Shown here: piece by piece, positions 1 through 7,669 of the stretch | How positions within the stretch are numbered: the first letter of the stretch is position 1 | Layout: each line of letters opens with the position of its first letter | Source of the DNA: Burkholderiaceae bacterium | Lineage (GTDB): Bacteria > Pseudomonadota > Gammaproteobacteria > Burkholderiales > Burkholderiaceae_D | Direction: 5' to 3' | DNA: 11,497 nt | Assembly: GCA_014379395.1 (NCBI GenBank) | Contig: JACMLV010000143.1 | Span: 1-11,497 of the forward strand | Translations under genes and position numbers: made by a program | The notes under the pieces: model-generated | Database searches by the model: none | The model's input: only the letters and a program-made list of their open reading frames with translations | What the model was told of the DNA's origin: nothing

Positions 1-751
1 CCGCCTTGGCGGCGGCTTCCAGCAGCGCCCGCGGCGTCAGCGTGTCGGGCTGGCGCGCGCGCCCTAACGTAGCCATGCGCTCGGGCGAGAGGTGCTGGTC
101 GATCAGTTCGAGCAGGCGTTCGACCGCGGCGGCTATCTTGCGGTAGCGCTTGCGGGTGCCCTCGTCGGCGTCGCCGGCCGTCATCTCCAGGCGCTGGACG
201 GCGCCGTCGATGGTGGAAAGCGGGCTGCGGAATTCATGCGAGAGCATCGAGGCGAAGCGCCGCTCGGCCTGCTCCTGGTGCTGTTTCTCCCGATCCAGCG
301 CGCTGACGTCGCGCAGGACGCCGACCAGCAGGGCCGGCGTGCCGTCGGCGCCGTCGATCAGCGTGGAGTGGATTTCCAGCGCCAGGTCGGCGCCATCCGC
401 GCGGCGTTGCTCGAACGGAGCGACTTGGCGCCGGCGGGCGGCGTCGCCCGCCAGCAGGCCGGCGATGCGCGCCGGCAGGGCCTCGGTCAGGTGGGTTGTG
501 AGCTCGACGGGATCGAGTCCGAACCCGTCCTTCGCCCGCGGCGCCAGATACAGCAGTTCTTGCGAGGCGCAGTCGACGATCCAGCCGGCATCGACCGCGT
601 GCTCGGCGAGCAGCTTGAAGCGCGCCTCGCCCTGGCGCGCCCGGCTCAGCGCGGCGCCAAGCGCGACCACCCGGCGCGCCAGCAGCGCGACGGCGAGCAC
701 CAGGAAGGCGAGCGCGGCAAAACCAGCGGCGGCCAGCGGCGAGGTCGGCAC
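1..751 (-). CDS. PAS domain sensor histidine kinase, 3' end outside the window
   Basis: N-terminal 250 residues of a membrane-anchored sensor kinase; the gene continues past the left edge. Read from GTG at 751-749, it begins with one hydrophobic segment (about residues 7-29, ending in an Arg pair). A PAS/PAC-like sensor region follows (about 42-152, starting FKLLAEHAVDAGWIVD and ending GVLRDVSALDREK). Then comes a HisKA dimerisation domain with the H-box SHEFRSPLSTIDG. The phospho-acceptor would be His172 (codon 238-236). The ATP-binding HATPase domain should lie outside the window, so kinase activity cannot be confirmed here. GTG is chosen because it directly follows the helicase TAG in the same frame, which rules out an earlier start, and because later starts would cut into the membrane segment. 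A weak GGCGG lies just upstream inside the helicase 3' end, so translation is probably coupled. Signal and response regulator are unknown. Confidence 0.85.
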   Translation of the reverse strand, partial: MPTSPLAAAGFAALAFLVLAVALLARRVVALGAALSRARQGEARFKLLAEHAVDAGWIVDCASQELLYLAPRAKDGFGLDPVELTTHLTEALPARIAGLLAGDAARRRQVAPFEQRRADGADLALEIHSTLIDGADGTPALLVGVLRDVSALDREKQHQEQAERRFASMLSHEFRSPLSTIDGAVQRLEMTAGDADEGTRKRYRKIAAAVERLLELIDQHLSPERMATLGRARQPDTLTPRALLEAAAKA

Positions 752-3700
752 CTAGTCCGCCAGCGGGGCGAAGATTTGTTGCAGATCCTCTTGCGTGAGC
801 GCCATCTTGTGCGCCTCGCCCTCGGCCAGGATCGAGTGCGCCAGCTCGGATTTCTTTTGCTGCAAGAGCTGGATCTTCTCTTCCAGCGTGCCCTTGGCGA
901 TCAGCTTGTAGACGAACACCGGCTTGTCCTGGCCGATGCGCCAGGCGCGGTCGGTGGCCTGGTTCTCGGCCGCCGGATTCCACCACGGATCGTAGTGGAT
1001 CACGGTGTCGGCGGCGGTCAGGTTCAGGCCGACGCCGCCGGCCTTCAGGCTGATCAGGAAGATCGGCACCGCGCCCTGCTGGAACGCCGCCACTTGCGCG
1101 CCGCGGTCCTTGGTCTCGCCGGTCAGCAGCGCGTACGGGATCGCGCGCGCCTCGAGTTCCTGCTCGACCAGCGCCAGCATGCTGGTGAACTGCGAGAACA
1201 CCAGGATCTTGCGGCGCTCGTCGAGCAGGTCCTCGATCATCTGCATCAGGTCGACCAGCTTGGCCGAGCCGGCCGCCTGCTTCTTGGCGCCGAGCGACTT
1301 GACCAGGCGCGGATCGCAGCACACCTGGCGCAGCTTGAGCAGCGCTTCCAGGATCACGATCTGGCTGCGCGCCACGCCCTTCTTGTCGATCTCGTCGCGC
1401 ACCTTGCGGTCCATCGCCAGGCGCACCGTCTCGTACAGGTCGCGCTGGGCGCCGCTGAGCTCGACCTTGCGCACCATCTCCGTCTTCGGCGGCAATTCCT
1501 TGGCGACATTGTCCTTGGTGCGGCGCAGCAGGAAGGGCTTGATGCGGCGGTTCAGCAACAGGCGCCGCTGCGGGTCGTCCTGGCGCTCGATCGGATGGCG
1601 GAACTGGCTGTTGAAGCTCTTCTCGTCGCCCAGCAGGCCGGGCAGCAGGAAGTGGAATTGCGACCACAGCTCGCCGAGGTGGTTTTCGAGCGGCGTGCCC
1701 GACAGGCACAGGCGGTGCCGCGCGCGCAGCAGGCCGGCGCTCTGGGCCGCCTTCGAGCGGGTGTTCTTGATGTAGTGCGACTCGTCCAGGATGACCAGGT
1801 GGAAGTCGTGCTCGCGCAGCTTTTCCTCGTCGCGCGGCAACAGCGCGTAGGTGGTCAACACCAGGTCGCAGCCGTCGATCTGGTCGAACTGCTGCATCCG
1901 GTCCTTGCCTTGCAACAGCAGCACGCGCAGGCTTGGCGCGAAGCGCGCCGCCTCGTCCTGCCAGTTGCCCATCAGGCTGGTCGGCGCGATCACCAGGGCC
2001 GGCGCGCTCAAGCGCCCGGCCTCCTTTTCGATCAGGATGTGGGCCAGGGTTTGCACCGTCTTGCCCAGGCCCATGTCGTCGGCCAGGATGCCGGCCAGGT
2101 CGTGGTGGCGCAGGAACTGCATCCAGGCCAGGCCGTCGGCCTGGTAGTCGCGCAGCGTCGCCTGCAGGCCGGCCGGCGCCGCCACCTTCTGCACCGAGCC
2201 GAACTCGCTCAGCTTGCGGCCCATCTCGCGCAGGCGCTCGCCGCCGCTCCAGCGCAGCTCCAGCCCGCGCGCCAGCTCGTCCAGGCGCGCCGCGTCGAGG
2301 GTCGACATGCGCACCGACGTCTTGATCTTCTCGCTGAAATACAGCTCGCCGAGGATGTGCAGGATCGGCTTGACGCGGCCCCACGGCAAGCCCACCCGCG
2401 GCCCGTTCGGCACGCTGGCCAGCATCTGGTCGTCGTCGGCGTGCGCCTCGAGCGCGCGGGTGTTGAATTCGCCCGGCGCGTTGCGGATCAGCTGCACCAG
2501 CACCGGCAACAGCGGCACGCGCTGCTGGTTGACGACGATGCCCAGCTCCAGCTCGAACCAGGCGTTGCCGCTCTCTTGCGGCTGCTCGGCGATGTCGGCG
2601 TACCAGTCCTCGACGGCGACGACGTCGTAGCGGTACTTGGCCGACTTCTCGACCCGCCAGCCCTGCGCCTTGAGCGCCTCGATGCCGGCGCCGGCGAAGC
2701 GCAGCCATTCGGCCTGGTTCGGCAGCACCAGCGCGCCCTTCAGGGTGCTCAGCGGCGGCGTTTCCGGCTGGCCGAAGCGCAGTCCGTGCAAGGTCGCCAG
2801 CGCGGCCGCCTCGGCTTGCGCGTTGCGCTCGATGATCTCGGTCACCGCGCCCTTTTGACGCACCACCCGCTGCGACGGGTCGAAGCCGACCCGCTCGCCG
2901 TCATAGTCGAACGAGAGCAGCGCGAAGTCGACCTGGCGCGCCGCGCTGCCGTCGGCCAAGAGCGCGCTGTCGAGCAGCAGCACCGGTTTCGCCGGGACGT
3001 CGGCGCGCATGCGCTGCGGCAGCGGCTGCGGCAGCGGCATCAGGTGCTGCAGGCCGTGCGCCAGCAGTTGCTGCGAGACGCGCAGCTTGTCGTTCTGGCC
3101 CAGCAGAGGCGCCTGCGCCACCAGCGCCTGCAATTCGGCCAGGCCGATCTCGACCCCGCCCTGGTTCAAGTCGAGCACGCCGCACGACAGGTTGTCGATG
3201 TACCACGGCGGATCGGTGGCGAGCATGTAGTCGATCTGGTCGGCGCCGTGCTGGCGCGCGTTCTCGGGCGCGGCGACCTGCCAGCCCAGGCGCAGGTGCT
3301 TGCCCTCCTCGCGCCAGACCAGGCTGGCGCGCCGCAGCGGGCCGGCCTGCAATGGATACACCAGGCCATTGCCGACGTCGGCCCAGGAATTGGCCCACAA
3401 GAGCTTGCCCTGGTCGACCAGCATTTGCAGCAGCGCCGCGCCGATCTTGCCCTTCGGCTCGGTCGCGCTGCCGGTCTGGGAATTGGGGCCGCTGCGCATG
3501 GCGACGAAAAAGCGCACCAGGTCCTCGTCGCCGGGCAGCAGGAAGTTGGGCGGCGCCGACAGCAGCGAGAACACCTCGCTCACCGGGCTGGCGGCGGCCA
3601 CGTCGCCGTTCGGGCGCAGGCGCGCCTTGTACAGGCACAAGGCCACGTGGCGCCCGCCGCTGGTGGGCGCCATCACATAAATAAGACGATGGGCGATGGC

Positions 3701-3898
3701 CTTCGGGTCCGGCTCGGCGCCGCTCAGGGCCGCCTTCGGATGGGCCGCCGCGTCGACCCGTTGCAGCCAGCTGGCCACGGCAAATGAGAGGGGCGCGCCG
3801 GGGCCGGCCGGCGCGGCTGTAGTGTCATCGCTTTCTTCGCGGGTTAAATCCATTGTGCGCATAAGTTCGGGAAAGATATCAAAATCGGCTACAGGCAA
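752..3898 (-). CDS. Swi2/Snf2-family DEAD/DEAH-box helicase-like ATPase
   Basis: Large superfamily 2 ATPase of the bacterial Snf2/RapA-like group, expected to translocate on double-stranded DNA or remodel protein-nucleic acid complexes; its partner is unknown. Motifs, numbered from the ATG at 3862: Walker A DDMGLGKT with Lys601; Walker B VILDESHYIKN with Asp693 (DESH rather than the commoner DEAH/DEAQ); motif III LSGTPLENHLGELWSQF; and the C-terminal RecA lobe with AGGVGLNLTAADTVIHYDPW and RAWRIGQ near residue 970. The first ~550 residues form a long N-terminal region that I cannot assign. The start is uncertain. The longest frame uses TTG at 3898, but its first codons are AT-rich and intergenic-like; ATG at 3862 or 3853 is at least as likely, and none has a clear Shine-Dalgarno. 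The gene is the first of a probable two-gene unit with the downstream sensor kinase and is divergent from tex. Confidence 0.95.
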   Translation of the reverse strand: MPVADFDIFPELMRTMDLTREESDDTTAAPAGPGAPLSFAVASWLQRVDAAAHPKAALSGAEPDPKAIAHRLIYVMAPTSGGRHVALCLYKARLRPNGDVAAASPVSEVFSLLSAPPNFLLPGDEDLVRFFVAMRSGPNSQTGSATEPKGKIGAALLQMLVDQGKLLWANSWADVGNGLVYPLQAGPLRRASLVWREEGKHLRLGWQVAAPENARQHGADQIDYMLATDPPWYIDNLSCGVLDLNQGGVEIGLAELQALVAQAPLLGQNDKLRVSQQLLAHGLQHLMPLPQPLPQRMRADVPAKPVLLLDSALLADGSAARQVDFALLSFDYDGERVGFDPSQRVVRQKGAVTEIIERNAQAEAAALATLHGLRFGQPETPPLSTLKGALVLPNQAEWLRFAGAGIEALKAQGWRVEKSAKYRYDVVAVEDWYADIAEQPQESGNAWFELELGIVVNQQRVPLLPVLVQLIRNAPGEFNTRALEAHADDDQMLASVPNGPRVGLPWGRVKPILHILGELYFSEKIKTSVRMSTLDAARLDELARGLELRWSGGERLREMGRKLSEFGSVQKVAAPAGLQATLRDYQADGLAWMQFLRHHDLAGILADDMGLGKTVQTLAHILIEKEAGRLSAPALVIAPTSLMGNWQDEAARFAPSLRVLLLQGKDRMQQFDQIDGCDLVLTTYALLPRDEEKLREHDFHLVILDESHYIKNTRSKAAQSAGLLRARHRLCLSGTPLENHLGELWSQFHFLLPGLLGDEKSFNSQFRHPIERQDDPQRRLLLNRRIKPFLLRRTKDNVAKELPPKTEMVRKVELSGAQRDLYETVRLAMDRKVRDEIDKKGVARSQIVILEALLKLRQVCCDPRLVKSLGAKKQAAGSAKLVDLMQMIEDLLDERRKILVFSQFTSMLALVEQELEARAIPYALLTGETKDRGAQVAAFQQGAVPIFLISLKAGGVGLNLTAADTVIHYDPWWNPAAENQATDRAWRIGQDKPVFVYKLIAKGTLEEKIQLLQQKKSELAHSILAEGEAHKMALTQEDLQQIFAPLAD

Positions 3899-4042
3899 TA
3901 TTATCCGCGATACGAAGTCCCCTCGGTTTATTCCATATCACTGTCTAGCCGCAAACACAGTCCCTGTGCACTGTCAAGACTGGCGCAAACGCGGCGATTG
4001 CGTATCATTCCACGCTCGACCGCTTCGGAACCACCGCCCCCT
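3899..4042. other. Divergent intergenic region between the helicase gene and tex
   Basis: This AT-richer stretch must hold the promoters of both divergent genes. For tex, a TATCAT hexamer at 4003-4008 (5/6 match to the -10 consensus) sits about 35 bases before the ATG, but its -35 is poor. On the minus strand a perfect TTGACA (3977-3972) is present, with no matching -10 at normal spacing, so it is not called as a promoter. A short inverted repeat, CACAG-TCC-CTGTG, lies at 3956-3968. No RNA gene or small ORF is evident. Confidence 0.4.
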
Positions 4043-6403
4043 ATGCTGCCTTCTATTGAACAACGCCTCGCCCTGGAACTGGCCGCCAAGCCGATTCAAG
4101 TCGCCGCCGCCATCGCCCTGCTCGACGAGGGCGCCACCGTGCCCTTCATCGCGCGCTACCGCAAGGAGGCGACCGGCGGCCTGGACGACATCCAGCTGCG
4201 CCTGCTGGAAGAGCGGCTGCGCTACCTGCGCGAGCTGGAGGACCGGCGCGCCGCCATCGTCGCCTCGATCAGCGAGCAAAACAAGATGACGCCGGAGCTG
4301 CTCGACGCGGTCATGCACGCCGAGGACAAGACCCGGCTGGAGGACTTGTACCTGCCGTACAAGCAAAAGCGCCGCACCAAGGCCCAGATCGCCATCGAGG
4401 CCGGGCTGGCGCCGCTGGCCGAGGGCCTGCTGGCCGATCCGGCGCAAGAGCCGGAAGTCGAGGCGGCCAAGTATCTGCGCGAGGCCTTCACCAGCGCCGA
4501 CGGCAACAACCCGGGCGTGGCCGACACCAAGGCCGCGCTCGACGGCGCGCGCCAGATCCTGATGGAGCGCTTCGCCGAGGACGCGACCTTGCTGCAGACG
4601 CTGCGCGAATACGTGCGCGAGCACGGCGTGGTCGAGTCGAAGGTGGTGGCCGGCAAGCAGGACGAGGGCGAAAAATTCGCCGACTATTTCGATTACTCGG
4701 AAAACCTGTCGAGCGTGCCGTCGCACCGCGCGCTGGCGCTGTTGCGCGGGCGGCGCGAGCAAATCCTCGACGTCACGCTGCGCCTCGACACCGAGGCCGA
4801 GAAGCCGAAGTGGGACGCGCCGCACAATCCGTGCGAGGGCCGCATCGCGGCGCGCTTCGGCATCAAGAACGCCGGCCGCCCGGCCGACAAGTGGCTGGCC
4901 GACACGGCGCGCTGGACCTGGCGCGTGAAAAGCTTCATGCACCTGGAAACGGAATTGATGGGCGCGCTGCGCGAGCGCGCCGAGCAGGACGCGATCGACG
5001 TCTTCGCGCTCAACCTGAAGGCGCTGCTGTTGGCCGCGCCGGCCGGCCCGCGCGCGACGATGGGCTTGGACCCCGGCCTGCGCACCGGCGTCAAGGTGGC
5101 CGTGGTCGACGCCACCGGCAAGGTGATGGACACCGCCGTCATCTATCCGCACCAGCCGAAGAACGACTGGGACGGCTCGCTGCACCTGCTGGCCCAGCTG
5201 GCCGCGCGCCACAACGTCTCGCTCATTTCGATCGGCAACGGCACCGCCTCGCGCGAAACCGACAAGCTGGCGCAGGACCTGATCAAGGCGCGCCCCGAGC
5301 TGAAGCTGACCAAGATCGTCGTCTCGGAGGCCGGCGCCTCGGTCTATTCGGCGTCCGAGTTCGCCTCGCGCGAACTGCCCGACATGGACGTCTCGCTGCG
5401 CGGCGCCGTCTCGATCGCGCGCCGCCTGCAGGATCCGCTCGCCGAACTGGTCAAGATCGACCCGAAATCGATCGGCGTCGGCCAGTACCAGCACGACGTC
5501 GGCCAAACCCAGCTGGCGCGCTCGCTCGACGCCGTCGTCGAGGATTGCGTCAACGCGGTCGGGGTCGACGTCAACACCGCCTCGGCGCCGCTGCTCGCGC
5601 GCGTCTCGGGCTTGTCCGCCAGCGTGGCGCAAAGCATCGTCAGCTACCGCGACCTGAAGGGCGCCTTCACCTCGCGCGCCGCCCTCAAGGCCGTGCCGCG
5701 CCTGGGCGACAAGACCTTCGAGCAGGCCGCCGGCTTCCTGCGCGTGATGGGCGGCGACAATCCGCTCGACGCCTCGGCGGTGCACCCGGAATCGTATCCG
5801 CTGGTGGAAAAGATCCTGGCCGACATCAAGAAGGACATCAAGGCGGTGATCGGCGAGGGCGCGCTGCTGAAAACGCTCAATCCGGCGCGCTACGCCGACG
5901 AGAAATTCGGCGTGCCGACCATCACCGACATCATCAAGGAACTGGAAAAGCCGGGCCGCGATCCGCGTCCGGAATTCACCACCGCGACCTTCAAGGAAGG
6001 CGTCGAGGAAATCCGCGATCTGCGCCCGGACATGATCCTCGAGGGCGTCGTCACCAACGTGGCCGCCTTCGGCGCCTTCGTCGACATCGGCGTGCACCAG
6101 GACGGGCTGGTGCACATCTCGGCGCTGTCGAACACGTTTGTGAAAGACCCGCACTCGGTGGTGAAAGCCGGCCAGGTGGTGCGCGTGAAGGTGCTGGAAG
6201 TGGACGAGAAGCGCAAGCGCATCGCGCTGACCATGCGCCTGACCGACAGCGCGCCACAGCCGGGCAGTAAACCCGAGCAGCGCGGCGACCGCAACGACCG
6301 CAAGCATCTGGCCCAGCACCAGCAGCAACAGGCGCGCCAGGCGCCGAAGGGGGGCGAGGGCGGCGGCAGCATGGCGGCCGCGTTCGCCAAGCTGCGCGGC
6401 TGA
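4043..6403 (+). CDS. tex: Tex, S1-domain RNA-binding transcription accessory protein
   Basis: Full-length Tex/YhgF, 786 residues against 773 in E. coli. Tex is a cytoplasmic nucleic-acid-binding protein related to eukaryotic Spt6 and is linked to transcription and virulence-gene expression in several pathogens; its exact role is unsettled. Domains in order: a helical N-terminal Tex region containing TVPFIARYRKEATGGLDD; a YqgF/RNase-H-like domain starting at about residue 336 with MGLDPGLRTG (Met340); helix-hairpin-helix repeats at about 505-570 (VGVDVNTASAPLLARVSGL); and an S1 RNA-binding domain at about 660-735 (ILEGVVTNVAAFGAFVDIG, VLEVDEKRKRIALTMRL). A Gln/Gly-rich basic tail ends in AAAFAKLRG, common for the family. 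The start ATG at 4043 (MLPSIEQRL) fits the family N-terminus; an upstream in-frame TTG at 3998 would add 15 unsupported residues. It lies alone on its transcript and is separated from grxD by a hairpin. Confidence 0.97.
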   Translation: MLPSIEQRLALELAAKPIQVAAAIALLDEGATVPFIARYRKEATGGLDDIQLRLLEERLRYLRELEDRRAAIVASISEQNKMTPELLDAVMHAEDKTRLEDLYLPYKQKRRTKAQIAIEAGLAPLAEGLLADPAQEPEVEAAKYLREAFTSADGNNPGVADTKAALDGARQILMERFAEDATLLQTLREYVREHGVVESKVVAGKQDEGEKFADYFDYSENLSSVPSHRALALLRGRREQILDVTLRLDTEAEKPKWDAPHNPCEGRIAARFGIKNAGRPADKWLADTARWTWRVKSFMHLETELMGALRERAEQDAIDVFALNLKALLLAAPAGPRATMGLDPGLRTGVKVAVVDATGKVMDTAVIYPHQPKNDWDGSLHLLAQLAARHNVSLISIGNGTASRETDKLAQDLIKARPELKLTKIVVSEAGASVYSASEFASRELPDMDVSLRGAVSIARRLQDPLAELVKIDPKSIGVGQYQHDVGQTQLARSLDAVVEDCVNAVGVDVNTASAPLLARVSGLSASVAQSIVSYRDLKGAFTSRAALKAVPRLGDKTFEQAAGFLRVMGGDNPLDASAVHPESYPLVEKILADIKKDIKAVIGEGALLKTLNPARYADEKFGVPTITDIIKELEKPGRDPRPEFTTATFKEGVEEIRDLRPDMILEGVVTNVAAFGAFVDIGVHQDGLVHISALSNTFVKDPHSVVKAGQVVRVKVLEVDEKRKRIALTMRLTDSAPQPGSKPEQRGDRNDRKHLAQHQQQQARQAPKGGEGGGSMAAAFAKLRG

Positions 6404-6418
6404 GATCGGCGCGCGAAC

Positions 6419-6450
6419 GGAGCGGGCCGCCATATGGCACGGCCCGCTCC
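6419..6450 (+). terminator. GC-rich hairpin after tex, terminator candidate
   Basis: Arms GGAGCGGGCC (6419-6428) and GGCCCGCTCC (6441-6450) form a perfect 10-bp stem 15 bases after the tex stop. The 12-base loop contains its own palindrome, GCCATATGGC (6429-6438). No T-tract follows, so it is either a poor intrinsic terminator or a 3'-end stabilising hairpin upstream of the grxD promoter. Confidence 0.5.
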
Positions 6451-6483
6451 GCCACATGGCTCATACCCGCGGCCGCGTTTTCT

Positions 6484-6489
6484 TATAAA
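6484..6489 (+). promoter_or_regulatory. Candidate -10 element of grxD-ubiX
   Basis: TATAAA (within TATAAAAT) stands out in GC-rich DNA about 38 bases before the grxD ATG. No good -35 is found 16-18 bases upstream, so the promoter is either weak or factor-dependent. The grxD Shine-Dalgarno AGAGG (6517-6521) follows, 5 bases before the ATG, and fixes that start. Confidence 0.45.
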
Positions 6490-6526
6490 ATGTCTGCATC
6501 TTTTTCACTCCACATCAGAGGCAGCC

Positions 6527-6838
6527 ATGAGCGAAGTACAAACCTGGATCAAAGAAACCGTCACCAACACCCCTGTCGTGCTGTTCATGAAGGGCACCGC
6601 GCAAGCGCCGCAATGCGGTTTTTCGAGCCGCGCGATTCAAATCCTGAACGCCTGCGGGATTGAAAACATCGCCACCGTGAACGTGCTGGAAGACGCCGAA
6701 GTGCGCGAAGGCATCAAGACCTACTCGAACTGGCCGACCATCCCGCAGCTCTACATCAAGGGCGAGTTCATCGGCGGCGCCGACATCATGAATGAAATGT
6801 TCGAGTCCGGCGAGCTGAAGGCCCTGCTCGATGCCTGA
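6527..6838 (+). CDS. grxD: Monothiol glutaredoxin Grx4/GrxD, CGFS type
   Basis: A 103-residue cytoplasmic monothiol glutaredoxin. The CGFS active site is at Cys30-Ser33, the same position as in E. coli Grx4. Other family marks are VVLFMKGT (17-24), the cis-Pro motif WPTIPQLYIKGEFIGGADI and the C-terminal helix ending ELKALLDA. Family members bind a [2Fe-2S] cluster at a homodimer interface with glutathione, or pair with BolA, and act in Fe-S cluster trafficking more than in disulfide reduction. The start is decided by AGAGG five bases upstream and by the conserved N-terminal length; an upstream in-frame start at 6434 would run through the hairpin region. Its stop overlaps the ubiX start by 8 bases, so the two are almost certainly co-transcribed and translationally coupled. 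Confidence 0.98.
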   Translation: MSEVQTWIKETVTNTPVVLFMKGTAQAPQCGFSSRAIQILNACGIENIATVNVLEDAEVREGIKTYSNWPTIPQLYIKGEFIGGADIMNEMFESGELKALLDA

Positions 6839-7445
6839 TCGGCCGCGGCGGCCGCAACGCCTGATCGTCGCGATCACCGGCGCCACCGGCGCCGTGTACG
6901 GCGTGCGGCTGCTGCAACTGCTGGGCCAGACGCCCGGCATCGAAACCCACCTGATTCTGTCCGACGCCGCCATCCTGACCCTGCGGCAGGAAACCGGCAT
7001 GCAGCGCAAAGAGGTCGAGGCGCTGGCCGGCGTGGTGCATCGGGCGCGCGACATCGGCGCCAGCATCGCCAGCGGCTCGTTTCAATCGGACGGGATGATC
7101 GTCGCGCCATGCTCGATGAAGACGCTGGCCTCGGTCGCGCACGGCTTGTCGGAGAACCTGATCGCGCGCGCGGCCGACGTGGTGCTCAAGGAGCGCCGCC
7201 GGCTGGTGCTGATGGTGCGCGAGACGCCGTTCAACCTGGCGCACCTGCGCAATATGACGGCGGTGACGGAAATGGGCGGCATCATCTTCCCCCCCCTGCC
7301 GAGCTTTTACCACCATCCGCAAAGCATTGCGGAAATGGTCGACCAGACGGTCGGCCGCGTGATCGACCTGTTCGGCATCGAACATGCGCTCGCGCCGCGC
7401 TGGGCCGGACTGCGCGCAGAGCCGGACATCCGCGCCGACACCTGA
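6831..7445 (+). CDS. ubiX: UbiX flavin prenyltransferase
   Basis: A 204-residue flavoprotein that attaches a dimethylallyl group to FMN, making the prenylated-FMN cofactor used by the UbiD decarboxylase in ubiquinone synthesis. Visible family motifs: the N-terminal Rossmann-like FMN site ITGATGAVYG (GATGA at 17-21), SGSF at 81-84, APCSMKTLA (92-100), VRETP (129-133), and NMTAVTEMGG with FPPLPSFYHHP (153-163). Length fits the family (about 190-210). The ATG lies inside the last codons of grxD (ATGCCTGA overlap), so expression depends on the grxD promoter. UbiD itself is not in the window. The protein ends just before a short GC hairpin and a convergent minus-strand gene. Confidence 0.97.
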   Translation: MPDRPRRPQRLIVAITGATGAVYGVRLLQLLGQTPGIETHLILSDAAILTLRQETGMQRKEVEALAGVVHRARDIGASIASGSFQSDGMIVAPCSMKTLASVAHGLSENLIARAADVVLKERRRLVLMVRETPFNLAHLRNMTAVTEMGGIIFPPLPSFYHHPQSIAEMVDQTVGRVIDLFGIEHALAPRWAGLRAEPDIRADT

Positions 7446-7448
7446 GCC

Positions 7449-7465
7449 GGCGCCTGAGCGGCGCC
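7449..7465 (+). terminator. Weak hairpin after ubiX
   Basis: GGCGCC-TGAGC-GGCGCC forms a 6-bp stem with a 5-base loop immediately after the ubiX stop and before the convergent small gene. There is no T-tract. In such GC-rich DNA the repeat could be chance. Confidence 0.3.
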
Positions 7466-7498
7466 AGCTACACACTCACTCGGAACGCCGCCCAGCTT

Positions 7499-7669
7499 TC
7501 AGCGCTTGTCGAACGGCTCGCCGCTGGCGTACTTCAAATCCCGCGCTTCCTCGACCATGCGGCGCTGCGCGATGCGCTTGCGCATCACTTCGGCGTGCTG
7601 GGCGGCGGTCATCGGCGGCACCGTCATCAAATCCTTCATCTGGGCGGTATTGGCGTAGTTACTTTTCAT
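7499..7669 (-). CDS. Small basic hypothetical protein, 56 residues
   Basis: An ATG-to-TGA frame of 56 codons, starting MKSNYANTAQMKDLMTVPPM and ending YASGEPFDKR. No family was recognised. The composition looks real: third positions are strongly G/C, the central part is a charged, probably helical segment (HAEVMRKRIAQRRMVEEARD), and there is no membrane segment, signal peptide or cysteine. A weak GAG lies about 5 bases before the ATG. It is convergent with grxD-ubiX and downstream of, but 270 bases from, the XRE gene on the same strand. A CATAAT hexamer (7728-7723) could serve as a -10, with a poor -35. Function unknown; it is below the length that many gene callers report. Confidence 0.65.
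   Translation of the reverse strand: MKSNYANTAQMKDLMTVPPMTAAQHAEVMRKRIAQRRMVEEARDLKYASGEPFDKR

Noticed and set aside
234..2708. An 824-codon minus-strand frame within the helicase gene, in another frame
   Set aside because: Arg/Ala/Gly-rich shadow of the true helicase frame, with no motifs.
92..3787. A 1231-codon plus-strand open frame opposite the helicase and kinase genes
   Set aside because: Its Arg/Gln/Leu/Ala-rich translation has no recognisable domain, while the opposite strand encodes a clear Snf2 ATPase with all motifs. Long antisense frames are expected in such GC-rich DNA.
3972..3977. Perfect TTGACA on the minus strand as the -35 of the helicase gene
   Set aside because: No acceptable -10 is found 15-19 bases further on, so a promoter call is not supported.
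3974..6457. An 827-codon minus-strand open frame opposite tex
   Set aside because: It mirrors the whole tex gene, is low in complexity and matches no family; it is a by-product of tex codon bias.
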